Origin: Rutidosis leptorrhynchoides
Lineage: Eukaryota > Streptophyta > Magnoliopsida > Asterales > Asteraceae
NCBI RefSeq assembly: GCF_046630445.1
Contig: NC_092341.1
Span: 255,159,501 to 255,223,500 of the forward strand
Reading direction: 5' to 3'
DNA length: 64,000 nt
Shown: positions 1 to 12,583 of the stretch, in pieces
Layout of the letters: each line of letters starts with the position of its first letter
Position numbering within the stretch: position 1 is the stretch's first letter
Notes under the pieces: generated by a model
Databases searched by the model: none
The model's input: the letters and a program-made list of their open reading frames with translations, nothing else
What the model was told of the DNA's origin: nothing
Program-made: the position numbers and the translations under genes

Positions 1-350
1 ATGTTCTCTGCTGGTGGTACTGTCAGCAGAGGATATTGCATGATGTTCAATTTAGAAAAATATGGAAGTGCCTGGTTAGAAGAGTATGGGTTGCTACTCT
101 TCTTAACAATAGTTTTAAAACCAGTCAGCTTGAGAGTCAAAGTTGTACCTTTAACTCCAGTTTCATTTCTCAAGTCAGCAGTTAAAATATTTTTAATTAA
201 GTTAGTGATTTTTGCTGTTTGGTCTAGAGACGCACCAAGTTCCATAACAGCTTTCTTTTCAGAAGCAGCAGTTGAGACTGGGGCAATCCCTCATGTGGTG
301 TGCTTGGAGCCAGCTTTAGCTCGTTTGGATTTTCCTGTTACCAAGAAATA
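1..350 (-). pseudogene. COP1 extra ORF, distal part (off left edge)
   Basis: Reading the minus strand leftwards from about 350 gives an almost open frame. It starts with a basic stretch (GKSKRAKAGSK) and continues through a helical-looking segment (ITNLIKNILTADLRNETGV) to the window edge. One in-frame TGA lies at 293-291. The frame differs from that of the 418-1533 segment, so a frameshift separates the two, or this is a second ORF. No domain is recognised. The longer plus-strand frame over the same bases looks like a shadow, because the minus-strand reading continues the composition and direction of the upstream ORF. The end is outside the window. Confidence 0.5.
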
Positions 351-417
351 GATAAGCAACGGATTCCACTACTAGAAGTGGGTAGTCAGTATATAAGACT
401 AGGACTGTTCTTTATTA

Positions 418-1533
418 TCAGAGAGCACTAGAATCTAATACAATTACTGCTTTACCAGTATGTGAGACGGTGGCTGTACTAGTTGAGGTAGCTGGCTTCT
501 TCCTTTTTACAGCTGGCTTTCGCTGAGGTCCCTCCCCCTCAGCTGGTACAACACCAGAGGTAGTCGTTTGGTTTACTCCACCCCGAGCAGCAAGATACTC
601 GAGCATGCCTGGTGTTAAACCAGTATATGGAGCATCAGGAGCATCTTTTGGGATCCCCCCTTATTTTAGAGGCAGGTCATATGATTTATCAGCAATCTGC
701 TGGTAAGCTTCACCCAGCTCATTTTCGAAAACAAGGCTCAAGAACCTTAGAAAGGGGATTAGATGTGTTCGTTTAGGTGCAAGCACCATTTCCCGTAGCC
801 TCAAGTAAATTTCCCCGGCATAATCAATATTACGGTTAAACAGCAAGTGACCAATCTTTAGCTCAAAATCTGAGCACCGGTCAAAATTTCCAGACTTCTG
901 GCTGATGCACTGAGTCAGCAATCCAAAGAAGTAATACCATAGAGGTGGCATATGCTTCCTTAAAGGCGTATGAGCCACTGGTCCATCAAACCCTATGATT
1001 TCCAGTACCTCCCTTCTAAACTCATCACTGGTCGGTAAATTAACAAATGGACCACCGGGTAATTGAAGAGCACGTCGGATGACATTAGCAGTGATGGAGC
1101 AGGTTAGGGTTTCAGTCACCATGCCAAGAATACATGGAACATTCTGTGGAGTGGTGGCTATGGTGGCAGTATACCAGAATCTGGCCAAGCAGGCCGGATA
1201 AAGACGTAAAGGTACACCTGTAATAGCTCGATCCAGAGGTGATTGCCTTAAGTAATCGATTAGCGTATCATAGCCCATGTTGGCTTTGGATTTGGGAATT
1301 AAAAGGGCATGAGTAGCATTGCCTCTAGATAGGCGAATGGTTGAGTGATCTGGTGCATTAGCAGCCCTAACAAGGTTTGGGTGCAGGTTGAACAGAGGAC
1401 CCTGTACAACTTGTTCCTCTATGACCGATTGTGGTTAAATTTCTTGTTGTTGTGCTTCCACCGGTTGTTGTTGCTGTTGTTGTTCCTCTGGCTGGTTCAC
1501 AATAGGTGGTGATTGTTGTCGTTGTTCTGCCAT
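418..1533 (-). pseudogene. COP1 extra ORF downstream of pol, with two in-frame stops
   Basis: An ATG at 1533-1531 opens a frame of 371 codons that ends in TGA at 420-418. It is broken only by TAA at codon 33 (1437-1435) and TAA at 663-661. All three pieces share one frame, so this was a single protein. The N-terminus is Gln-rich and looks disordered. The middle is hydrophobic and globular, with an FWYTATI motif and a following Cys/Ile-rich stretch. The C-terminal part is Lys/Pro/Thr-rich. From memory, composite copia elements often carry an accessory ORF with an EFWYTA-like motif next to pol; the function is unknown to me. It is not gag, protease, integrase or RT. It could be called env-like only by position, since I see no clear transmembrane segment or signal peptide. 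Confidence 0.7.
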
Positions 1534-2142
1534 TGATGATTTTGTTGAAGATGAATGTATGAATTGATTTTGAAGATTTGGGAATTTGAGAGAGAAGAGT
1601 GTGAATTTGAAAGGTAAATCAAAGAGTTAATAACTGAAGGTTATTATGTGGAATGGATCCCCTTATTTAACCTTTCGGATTGGTGGAAAAAGTGCAGGAG
1701 AGAGAAAATGGCAACTGTCATCTGCAGGCGCGTGAGCAGATATGACAGACTGGCACGTTTTTGAGGGGGCACAGACGGTTGACATGATGTATAATCGGCT
1801 TAAACACTCATACCTCCCAATAAGCATTAAATGCAGCATGTTTCAGTTCAAATTTGAATTAAACACCACAAAGAAAATTTGTATTAAATACAGAAATTTT
1901 TTTGACATTTAATATGTTATGAATTTAATTTTAAATCATTGGGAATAAATGAGTTGCTATTTTAAGGTATCATTAAATATTATGAGCTATTTATTATTTC
2001 AATAAAAACATTTAATAACTATGATATAAAAGACCTTGTTGTGCTGATTGTTTGACATGTAGGCAGTAAGTAAGAAATATGTGACTTACTAGTTTGCCCT
2101 ACATATTGTAGAACCAGCACACCAACAAAATTGTCTTTTATT
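1534..2142. other. COP1 spacer between RNase H and the extra ORF
   Basis: About 600 AT-rich bases with no credible ORF on either strand. They contain the leader of the downstream ORF and short T-rich runs near 1890-1920. I see no clear polypurine tract or LTR edge, so the 3' LTR must lie left of the window. Confidence 0.5.
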
Positions 2143-4370
2143 TTAGAGTTTAAGCATACCCAGCTCAGAGATGAGACAGTTAAAGCATTTCTCATCTAAG
2201 GGCTTTGTGAAGAGGTCTGCTAACTGCTGGTCTGTTGAAATGAAGTGTAGCTCCACATCTCCTTTTTGAACATGATCCCTTATGAAATGATATCAAACGT
2301 CAATGTGCTTAGTTCTTGAGTGCATCACAGGATTGTTGGTAATAGCAATTGTACTGGTGTTGTCACAGTAGATTGGAGTTTTTGTAACATGAAGACCATA
2401 GTCCTTCAGCTGGCTTTGCATTCATATTACTTGAGCAGTACAACTACCAATAGAAACATATTCTGCCTAGTAGATGTGGACACAGTATTGTGCTTTTTGC
2501 TGGTCCAGCTGACTAGCCTACCACCCAGTAACTGACAACCACCAGTAGTGCTTTTCCTGTCTATCTTACACCCTGTAAAGTCAGCATCTGAATACCTAAT
2601 TAGCTCAAAATCCTGTTCTTTGATATACCAAAGACACGTTTAGCAGCAGTACCTTTCAGATACCTAAATATCCTTTTTACTGCTAGCAAGTGTGAATCTT
2701 TAGGATCAGCTTGATATCTGGCATAGAGACATGTGACAAACATAATATCTGGTCTGCTGGCTGTGAGATAAAGTAGGGATCCAATCATACCTCTATATTC
2801 AGTGATATTGACTGGTTCACCATTGAAATCAGCATCTATTTTTATGGATGCTGCCATTGGAGTCCCTATGTCTTTTAAACAGGTTAGACCAAATTTCTTT
2901 AACATATCTTTGATATATTTATCTTGACTTATAAAAATTCCATCATCAAGTTGTTTAATCTGCAGTCCAAGAAAGTACTGCAGATTTCTTTGTAAACTCA
3001 TTTCATATGTCTTTGACATAAGTTTTGAAAATTCTTGACAATGTGTTTCATTTTTAGAACCATAAATAAAATCATCCACATATATCTGTACCAGCAAGAG
3101 ATCACCATCTATCTCTTTTGAGAATAGAGTGGTATAAATTATTCCAACTTTAAAACCTAAACCAATGAGATACACATGTAGTGTCTCATACTATGCTCTT
3201 GGAGCCTGTTTAATGCCATAGAGAGCTTTGTCTAACTTGTAGACATGGTCTGGATATTTACTGCTTACAAAACCGGGTGGCTGCTTGACAAAGACTTCTT
3301 CTTGCAGCTTCCAATTGAGAAATTCAGATTTAACATTCATCTGGAATACCCTAAAGTTCATCTTAGCAGCATATGCCAAGAATAATCTGATAGCCTCCAT
3401 CCTAGCCACTGGTGCATACATTTCTCCATAGTCCAATCCTTCTTCCTGTTGAAACCCTTGAGCTACTAATCTAGCTTTGTTTCAAATCACAATCCCATCT
3501 TTATCCATCTTGTTCTTAAACACACCGACTTGGTACCAATGATTTTCTTTGATTTATCTTCTGGTTAAGGTACCAATCTCCATACTTTGTTCCTATCAAA
3601 CTGAGTAAGTTCATCTTGCATTGCTCCTATCCAACTAGGATCTTTAAGTGCTTCTTCGGGAGATGTAGGTTCAATGGTAGACACAAAGTTTACATGCATA
3701 CAGAAATTGCTGGTTGCATGTCTTCTAGTTTTAACACCACTAGCCAGATTACCAATTACTTGCTCAATAAGATGCTCCTTTATCCATCTAGTGTTATGAA
3801 CAGGTGAGCTTGTCGTGGAACACACAGCTTCTTGATCATCAGCTGGTTTAGAAGTATGAGCAGCAGTTGGAGACAGCTGTTCATTATGAGTGTAACCAGT
3901 ACTAGCATGTGATCCTTCAGAACTAGTAGACCTATGCTCAAGTTGTAAGACTTCAGTAGAGCCAGTAGGTCCACTTGGTTTGGACACAGATGGAACAGAG
4001 TGTTCCGTCTCATCATCAGAGAACCCAGAACATGGATTGGAGAGGGATTTGCTGCTGGTTCTTCTTCAACATCTAGAGCTTGCTGAGTAGGCTCTTCAAA
4101 CAGTAACACTTCATCTTCTTGACCAGTAGATGAAGTAGGGGCAGTTTCATCAAATGTTACATTAATGGATTCTTCAAAACAACCCTTTCTTTTATAGAAA
4201 ACCCTATATGCCTTTGACATGTTGGAATATCCAAGGAATATACCTTCATCAGCCTTAGCATCAAACTTGCCTAGCTGATCCCTATTGTTTAGAATGAAAC
4301 AGGGAGTGCCAAATACATGAAGAAATGAAATTGAGGGTCTTCTGCCTTTGAGAACTTCATAAGCAGTTTT
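2143..4370 (-). pseudogene. pol: COP1 reverse transcriptase and RNase H (decayed)
   Basis: Read rightmost first: a low-complexity linker after integrase (4220-3780), then RT entry (WIGAMQDELTQFDRNKVWRLVP near 3570-3640, shown in part), the APVARMEAIRLFLAYAA block (3436-3300), KALYGIKQAPRA (about 3200), and the catalytic YVDD box in IYVDDFIYGS (about 3080). RNase H follows (YSDADFTGC, STTGGC, then FTKPLDEKCF) and ends at TAA 2145-2143. These match Ty1/copia RT-RH. It is broken by frameshifts near 3780-3990 and between RT and RNase H (about 2600), plus stops near 3190 and 3565. The element cannot make active enzyme. Residue motifs are seen directly; the reaction (cDNA synthesis and template removal) is family knowledge. 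Confidence 0.9.
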
Positions 4371-6203
4371 CTAATGTCGTTTCACTATTAAAGATCTATT
4401 TTGGGTAAAATAGGCAGTGTTCACAGCTTTTGCCCAGTATGAATTTTTTAGCCCAGACTCAGCTAACATAGATCTTGCTGCTTCAATGAGAGTTCTATTT
4501 CTTCTTTCTGCAACACCATTTTGTTGAGGTGTTCTCACAGCAGAAAAGTTCTGTGAAATTCCTTTGTCAGCACAAAATTCTTCCAATGTTGCATTTTTGA
4601 ATTCTGTACCATGATCACTTCTAAGTTGCTTCACCAGTTGCCCATTCAGTAGTTCCATTCTTTTGATTAAATTGATAATTTCATCAGCAGCTTCACTCTT
4701 TTGTTTCAGAAAGAATACCCATGTGTATCTGGAATATTCATCAACAATCACCAGTGTATACTTCTTCCCACTGCAGCTGGCTATATTGACAGGACCAAAA
4801 AGATCCATATGAAGTAGGTGAAATGGTTTTTCAACGGATGAAATCTGCTTTGATTTGAATGAGGCATGGTGATGTTTCCCTTTTTCACAACCAGGACACA
4901 ATCTGTCCTTCACATAAGACATTGTGGGTAGCCCAGACACCAAACTTTTACTAGATAATTTGTGAATATCTTTGAAGTTGAGATGTAAGAGTCTCTTGTG
5001 CCATAACCACTTGAGGTTGTCTGCTGCCTTTGAATAGAAACAAGTATCAGTTGTTGTGACAGTTATGTTTATGTCAATTTGATACATGTTCTCATGTCTT
5101 TTTACAGTCAGCAGTGGCTTCCCTGTCTTATCAAAAATAGTGTCAATTTTCCTTCTGAATTGGACTATCTTACTTTTACTTGTCAGTTGGCTTATGCTGA
5201 GTAAATTATGTTTAAGCCCAACGACATATGCTACATTTTTAAACGTAACATTTTCATTTGTTAAAGTACCAAAACTCTTTATGTAACCCAACGAATTGTC
5301 TCCATATGATACAACTGGACCATCTTTTTCCTGATAGTCCATCAGCAGGGACTTACATCCGGTCATATGTCTCGAACATCCACTATTGAGATACCAGATT
5401 TGCTTGTTTTGAATGCCTTTATACAGCATTTCAGATTTCCATTGAGGTGAATCCTTCTTTAGGTCAGCTTCCCTAATATCAGCCATAAATGTACTACTAT
5501 TATCATCCTCATCAGACTCCTCGACCTCCTTGGCCATCAAACACAGCTTTCTACCAGAAGCATAACCAGCACCATCATCATCAGTATCGCTGTCAGATGA
5601 TGAAGAAGAGCTGGTTTCATCCCAATCATGATGCTCAGCAACTAAAACCTTTTCTGGCTTCTTTCCCTTCTTATCAGCCTTAGCACTTTCCTTCATCTGA
5701 GCTTTTATATCTTTGTACTTGTTCTTGTACTTGTCAGCTTTTGAGAAAGAGTTTGCATGTGAGATAGAAGGTTTTCTGGACATGCATTCGGCTGCAAAAT
5801 GTCCAACTTTCCCATAGTTGTAACACTCAGATTTAGGGCCCTTGACTGATTTGCTGCTATACCTAGCACTTGGTTTCCTACTCCCTTTGAATGACTTGCT
5901 GGTTCTATTACGATTGAACCTTTTGAACTGCCTAGCCAGCAAAGCCATGCCTTCAGCAAACTCTCCTACATCATCTTCATCATCACTGCTTTCTTCAGAC
6001 CAAGTACCACTATCCACCTCATCCTCAGCTGACTCTTCTTCTGCCATCAACTTTTGAAACAGTAAAGCTTTATGGGCTTTCTTTTTAGCAGCAGCAATAA
6101 GAGCAGTGTCATCTGACTTAGAAGATTTTGAAATGGTGGGGGTAGACTTAAAATTTTCTTTCAGGTTAAGTTCAAACTTTGCTTTTTCCTTCTCATGGTT
6201 CCA
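4371..6203 (-). pseudogene. gag-pol: COP1 gag C-terminus, protease and integrase
   Basis: A long open stretch (559 codons from 6050) carries, in order: an acidic Ser-rich linker; a CCHC knuckle written CYNYGKVGHFAAEC (residues 76-89), in which the second Cys is Tyr; an acidic spacer; the protease motif WYLNSGCSRHMTG (about residue 220), where the usual catalytic Asp of DSG is Asn; the integrase zinc region (HKRLLHL...CPGCEKGKHHH) and core residues (HMDLFGP, DHGTEF, TPQQNGVAERRNR). The frame extends upstream to 6203, where NA1 interrupts it. The lost zinc Cys and protease Asp mean it was dead even before later stops. The stop at 4371 lies inside integrase. Confidence 0.9.
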
Positions 6204-6517
6204 CAGTGTGTGACGACCTGGAAATTTCTGACCAAAATTTAAACTTAATCTTTATATGATAAAATTATTCCGACATGATAAGCAATAAATTTTGACAAGT
6301 TTTAAAACTTTTGAAATGAGTTTCATACAAACAATTGACCAACCATTTGTTCGACGATTCACGAACGTCATAACTTGTATTAAATATATAATTATGTATA
6401 TATATGGATATATGGATTATATCTAACTTGAATATATGATAGTTAAGTATCTCATTAAGTATATTAATAATGGGTTATATATATATAAATTGAGACTACT
6501 AACTTAAGGGTTTCGAA

Positions 6518-6625
<108 letters not shown>

Positions 6626-7590
6626 CATTTAACGATGTAATAACTCTTATATTAAAATGAATATATATGTATGGTATTAAGATGTATTAATACACTTTTG
6701 AAAGACTTAAATATATATATTAACATAAGTATATTCAACAAAGATAGCTATACTCATATTTGTATTCTATTTCCTCATGAACTCTATTCGTATTTTTACG
6801 GTATTTTTACCCGTCTAATACGCAGCTTATAGATGTATAACTATTGAAAAATTCACTCCTTTGCAGCCCCATTTTTGGATCCTAGCATCTTTTGTCTTGT
6901 TAATGAGTCATGAGACAAAAACTCACAAGTTTACTAACCATTTTGGCAACATATGACTCCATTATTAACTTAAAATTCGTCCATATGTACCACCCCATTT
7001 TTCCATTTCATTTTCTCATTCTTTACTCCAAATTACTCTCTCAAAATACTTCTATCTTCATACTAGATCATCACCAAGCATTTTCCTCATCATCTAGCTT
7101 CAAAATCAAGGTAGAAAACTTCTTAAAACTCTTGTTAAATTTCTACTCTATTGCTATCTTAATAAGTTTATAAAACTTGAAAAACTAGAACTTGCTTTGG
7201 TGGAAACCAAGCATGTTTATAAACTAATGTAACCTTACTAACTTGACTTTAAAAACACTTATTTATATGTATTATGACATTATATTAAAGATCCGTCCTA
7301 ATTCATAAGGACAAATACAATAACATATGATTACATTTCAAGGTATTTGACCTCTATATGATACATTTTACAAACATTGCATTCGTTTTTAAAAGACAAA
7401 CTTTCTTTACATCGACAATTGACAGGCATGCATACCATTTCATAATATCCACTATCCAACTATAATTGACTTAATAATAATCTTGATGAACTCAACGACT
7501 CGAATGCAATGTCTTTCAATATATGCCATGAATGACTCCAAGTAATATCCTTAAGATGAGCTAATGCACAGCGGAAGATTTCTTTAATAC

Positions 7591-8357
7591 CTGAGAATAA
7601 ACATGCTTTAAAGTGTCAACCAAAAGGTTGGTGAGTTCATAGGTTTATCGTAAACAATAAAATTCATCATTTTAATAGACCACCAGATTTAATATTCCCA
7701 TTTCCCATAACCATTATGCATAAAATTCATTCATATGGATTGAACACCTGGTAGTCGACCTTAACAAATTGCATATAGAATATCCTCATCATTCCGGGAC
7801 AACTTCGGACATGATAAATTTGCCATCATTCCGGGAAAACTTCGGACATGATAAATTCGCCATCATTCCGGGAAAACATCGGACTTGATAAATTCGCCAG
7901 CATTCCGGGAAAACATCGGACATGATAAATTCGCCATCATTCCGGGAAAACATCGGACATGATAGATTCGCCATCATTCCGGGAAAACATCGGACATGAT
8001 AGATTCGCCATCATTTCGGGAAAACATCGGACATGATAAATTCGCCATCATTCCGGGAAAACATCGGACATGATAAATTCGCCATCATTCCGGGAAAACT
8101 TCGGACATGATAAATTTGCTATCATTCCGGGAAAACTTCGGACATGATAAAAAGGGCACATTCGATTTCGATAATTCAACCATAGAATGTAGTTTCGATT
8201 ACTTGTGTCTACTTCATAAAACAGTTATAAAAGTATTTCATGTATTCGCAGTTCAAAATATATTTCAAAAGCATTTAACAAAATAGTTATAAAAAACAGC
8301 GCATGTATTCTCAGTCCCAAAAATGTAAAGAGTAAAAGGGAATCAAATGAAACTCAC
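7591..8357 (-). other. Predicted LTR leader intron in SOLO-D
   Basis: On the minus strand a donor TTAG|GTGAGTT (8357) and an acceptor TTTATTCTCAG|GT (7591) are 767 nt apart. A CAACC-TTTT-GGTTG stem-loop lies just upstream of the acceptor, and CTTCCGCTG follows it. Same layout as in the other gypsy LTRs of the window. Splicing itself is inferred. Confidence 0.45.
7788..8155. repeat. 37-bp tandem array (about 10 units)
   Basis: Unit of 37 bp containing ATTCCGGGAAAACATCGGAC and a GATAAATTCGCC tail; starts recur at 7791, 7828, 7865 and onward. Units differ at a few sites (ACTTCGG or ACATCGG, AAATT or AGATT). It lies entirely inside the predicted intron of SOLO-D and is absent from the related NA1 LTRs. 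Confidence 0.95.
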
Positions 8358-8451
8358 CTAATGTATTTTGTAGTAAAAATACATATGACTATATTGAACA
8401 ATGCAGGGTTGGCCTCGGATTCACGAACATATAACAATTTTTATATCTATA

Positions 8452-8707
8452 ACTACCTCCGTCCCAACAGAAGTGTCCACTTTGACTTTTGACAGTCTTT
8501 ATTTGTCAACTTTGACTATAAATATTTATGTTCGTGTTATATAATATTTGATGAAAATTATATGAATGGATTGAGTTTTAATTGTGTTTTCATTGATATA
8601 ACTTTCATCAAATATTATATAATACCAATAAAAATATCTAAAGTCAAAGTAGAATAAGAAAGACTGAAAAAAGTTAAAGTGGACACTTCTGGTGGGACGG
8701 AGGGAGT
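8452..8707. mobile_element. Stowaway MITE
   Basis: 256 bp with terminal inverted repeats ACTACCTCCGTCCC and GGGACGGAGGGAGT, the hallmark ends of Stowaway (Tc1/mariner) MITEs, in a TA-rich site. Internal arms are also complementary (AAGTGTCCACTTTGAC against GTTAAAGTGGACACTT). Non-coding; it would need a mariner transposase supplied elsewhere. Nested in SOLO-D. Confidence 0.9.
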
Positions 8708-9436
8708 AAAACATAAAATCGTAATCTAGCAAATTTATATTTATTATTAATAATATTCTTGTTGGATTTATATATTATATAGATATAGATATAGATAATT
8801 TAAAATACTTAATTCATATAACTCATTTAATATCATTTTACTAATAACATTATTGTGATATGTAAAAAAAAATCAATTTGTAATAATCCTGATAATGATA
8901 AAAATGATAATAATAATGATAGTAATAATATTAATTTAAAAATGAAAATTTTTAATATAATGATAAGACAAAAATGATAGTTTTAATAAACATTTTACTT
9001 TTAATAATAATAATGTTAATTTTAATCATAATACTAATTTAATTAGAAATTTCAGTAATCATAAGATAGTACTAATATAAATGTTTAAATGATAATTCTG
9101 TTAATGATACTTTGTAATATTAATACTAATTTTAATGAAGGTAATAGATTTATAATAATGATACTTTTAAAAATAATAATATTGGTAATAATAACTATGA
9201 GTATACACTTTTTCTACTAATGATAATAATAATAATAAGTTTAATAATAATAATACTAATATCATATCAATAATCATATTGATAATATTAATAATGGTAA
9301 TAATAATACTACTTATTTTATTAATAATAATATTAACAGTAATAATAATGATAATACCATCTAATCTACTTAAGGGTAATCTTAGTAATACTTCTACATA
9401 TTAAGAGTAATTATAACTATCGTAATAATAACAATG

Positions 9437-9460
9437 AAGAATAATAATAATAATAATAAC

Positions 9461-9523
<63 letters not shown>

Positions 9524-9524
9524 C
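9437..9524. repeat. (AAT)n trinucleotide microsatellite
   Basis: About 29 units of TAA/AAT, inside a wider AT-rich zone (8,730-9,420) of imperfect AAT/GAT repeats. The long poly-Ile frames predicted here are artefacts. Confidence 0.95.
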
Positions 9525-9570
9525 AATAAAAAATGTGTATACCCTTTAAAGCTTTGTATAAAAAGATTTG

Positions 9571-9865
9571 CCCTCGACGAGGCTCGAACCCGCAACCTCT
9601 TGCTCAACAACCCAACACCCTAACCATGCTTCTTTTTTGTTTTATCTGTTAACACCCGGATTAAAATTTATTTAACCTTCCCATTAATCAGTTCACGAGG
9701 CCTACTAACTATTGGGCTTGTCTAATACCAACTGCCCAATTTGCAAACCCAACAAACAAGTTCACAATCAAATATAAAAAGAAATAAATGCTTTGTAGCA
9801 GCCTTAGCTCGAACTCAGGACCACTCGCCCATCATACACCCACTAAACCATTGCACCATTCACAT
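9571..9865 (-). other. Two tRNA-like (pol III box) modules
   Basis: On the minus strand, GGTTGCGGGTTCGAGCC (about 9600-9573) is preceded by TGGTTAGGGTGTTGGG. A second unit has TGGTTTAGTGGG followed by CCTGAGTTCGAGC (about 9850-9790). Both look like A-box/B-box pairs. No cloverleaf acceptor stem can be closed, so these are not tRNA genes; they could be SINE remnants or tRNA-like LTR modules. Confidence 0.35.
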
Positions 9866-10955
9866 TTTTCTGAATGAAAACCATTTCATTTTTATTTAAC
9901 CCAATTTTCAGTATTCATCATCTTCTTCATGTAATAAACGACCTGTGAACATCTATACTCAAAATAATGGTTTTGTGTTTTCGTTAACGACTTGTAAACA
10001 CACAGGGAACCAAGAACGGGTGTCGTTGTTAAACAAAAATAAACAAAAAACAACGTTTTAAGGTGCTTCTGCTGTTCGCAAAAAAAGGAAAAAAAAGAAA
10101 TATAAAAATCGATTTGTAGATGTTTTTAGATAACAATTTCTTCATGAAACATTTTCAAAATCACTCCTAGAAACTATTGAAATCTTCAATTGAACTTGAA
10201 ACATAAACATGAACCTGAATTTCTCCAAGAACACTTCGGTTGACTTTTTGAAAAACAACTTTGAATCCAAAATTAAGATTCAATATTAGAAATTAGGATT
10301 TGAAACTTTCCAGCTAGTTTGAGTATGTGATTCCTAACATGACTGCATCTTTAGTTTTTGAAATTAGATTCGAATTCGAAATTTGACTATAAGGTTGAAG
10401 AACAGAGGAAAACTAACTGGGTTTCTTATACTTTGCTGTTTTAAATTCGAAAATTTGCAGGTGTATATTATGGAATTGATAATGGGATGAAGCCTTGAAT
10501 GATTTTTCTCAGTAAATGCTTGTTTTATATCTGACGTACACGACAGGAAGCATCTATCAGAAGATAAATAAAAAAAATAAAAATAAAAAAAAATAAAAAT
10601 AAAAAGTGGACATAGACTTCTAACGAAATTTGTTCTTTATGTGGACTAATTTTCCTATCCGTGACCAGGTTTAGATACAAGAAAGATTCGTGAATTGGAC
10701 AGAAAGAAGAAAATATAACATTTGATAGTGAAGTATATTAGATTCAGTTAATTATTTGATCTTTATATAATATATCTAATATTAATAATATAAATATATT
10801 AACAATAATAATAATTACATTTGTAATAATAATAAATAATAATGATACTAAAAAGAATAAAAATGATAATAATAATATTATTAATGATAATAATAATAAT
10901 ATATATTATTTCTTGTTACTAATAACTATAAATATAATAATGATGTTAGTAATAA

Positions 10956-11520
10956 CTAGTGTTCGAACCCTCGCTTCGCGCCGGGGTTCGATTTTCAACG
11001 TATTATATTGCGTTTAGTTTGTAAAATTATTTTGTGGCTAACGATGATATCGTTGAAGCGCAACTCGAGTCGAACTAAAAGGTATAATCAGTGAAAGATT
11101 TAAGTGTTATTTTAAATTAACAATATATGTACATCTCCGCGTTTCACTATGAAATTGTCGACTTTTAAAAATTTAACGCAAAATCGACGTGTATGAAAAG
11201 TACCTCAAATATTTAGCATTTTTTAAAAAGCATCCGATTTGCGTATAGTTAGTGACAGTGTGCTCCTAAAATTGTTTCGAGTTTAACGATGGTTTCAGAA
11301 AAATTTAACTCGGTGCGAGCGAGAAGATATGGCCAGTTGAATATTTGGGTGTAGTTTTTTAAAAAAAAAAATTATGAAAATGAGTATTTGACACTTTACC
11401 CCCTGTTTGGGGGGTCAATTTTAATATTTGAACAAACTATGGGGGCTTTTTTAAAAAAAAGGTGGAAAAGGGGGGAAAAGGTGAAAGAACGAAAGCACCC
11501 CTGGTGACTATTAATCGTTT
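10956..11520 (-). mobile_element. Probable Helitron 3' end (5' end not found)
   Basis: On the minus strand the sequence ends in a GC-rich hairpin with 7-bp arms CGAACCC and GGGTTCG (10990-10964), then five bases, then CTAG (10959-10956) followed by T. Hairpin plus CTRR-T is the Helitron terminus. The block is much less AT-repetitive than its surroundings. I could not locate the 5' TC end, so the right limit is approximate. No Rep/helicase ORF, so non-autonomous. Confidence 0.5.
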
Positions 11521-11590
11521 TTGTCTATCAGGTAGTATATAAAGTATGTAGTCGATTTATAATGAATAAGAAGTTTAATGGGTAAAGTAT

Positions 11591-11757
11591 AAAATGTTAA
11601 AAGTTTGTGATAAGTTTGTAAAAACCATAATAAAATGTTAAAAGTTTGTGATAAGTTTGTAAAAAACAAAAAGTTAACTATTATATATTAAACCATAATA
11701 AAATGTTAAAAGTTTGTGATAAGTTTGTAAAAAACAAAAGGTTAACTATTATATATT
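11591..11757. repeat. Three-copy direct repeat
   Basis: A unit beginning AAAATGTTAAAAGTTTGTGA recurs at 11591, 11632 and 11700. The first repeat is shorter; the second and third also share GTTAACTATTATATA. Confidence 0.9.
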
Positions 11758-12162
11758 TTTTTTGGAGCTAAAATGTAAGTAAGTAAAAGAGTGAGGTGGT
11801 TTATGAAACTTTTTAGGTTACTATTTATTTGAGCTATGCCTTTTAGATATAAGGTATAATAATAATATTGGTAAAGATAATAATATGATAGTATTGTTAA
11901 TAACAAAAATGATAATAATAATAATAATCATAATAACACTAATAATAATATACAAATTACATGTAACAAATTTCAATGATACTAATAATACTAATAATAA
12001 TATAACAACTATAGTTAAACTCATAATTACCTTTAGTATATTAATATTACAATTTATTAATTATGTAATGTTATATTATATGATAACATTTATTGAATAT
12101 TTATTATTTATATATTACAATATATTAATAATTATTAATAGAAATCATATATAGATTCATAA

Positions 12163-12583
<421 letters not shown>

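Noticed and set aside
1-351. 116-codon plus-strand ORF at the left edge
   Set aside because: The minus strand reads as a continuation of the COP1 extra ORF with better composition and direction; the plus frame is taken as its shadow.
7789-7977. 62-codon repetitive ORF
   Set aside because: A reading of the 37-bp tandem array; units drift without regard to codons.
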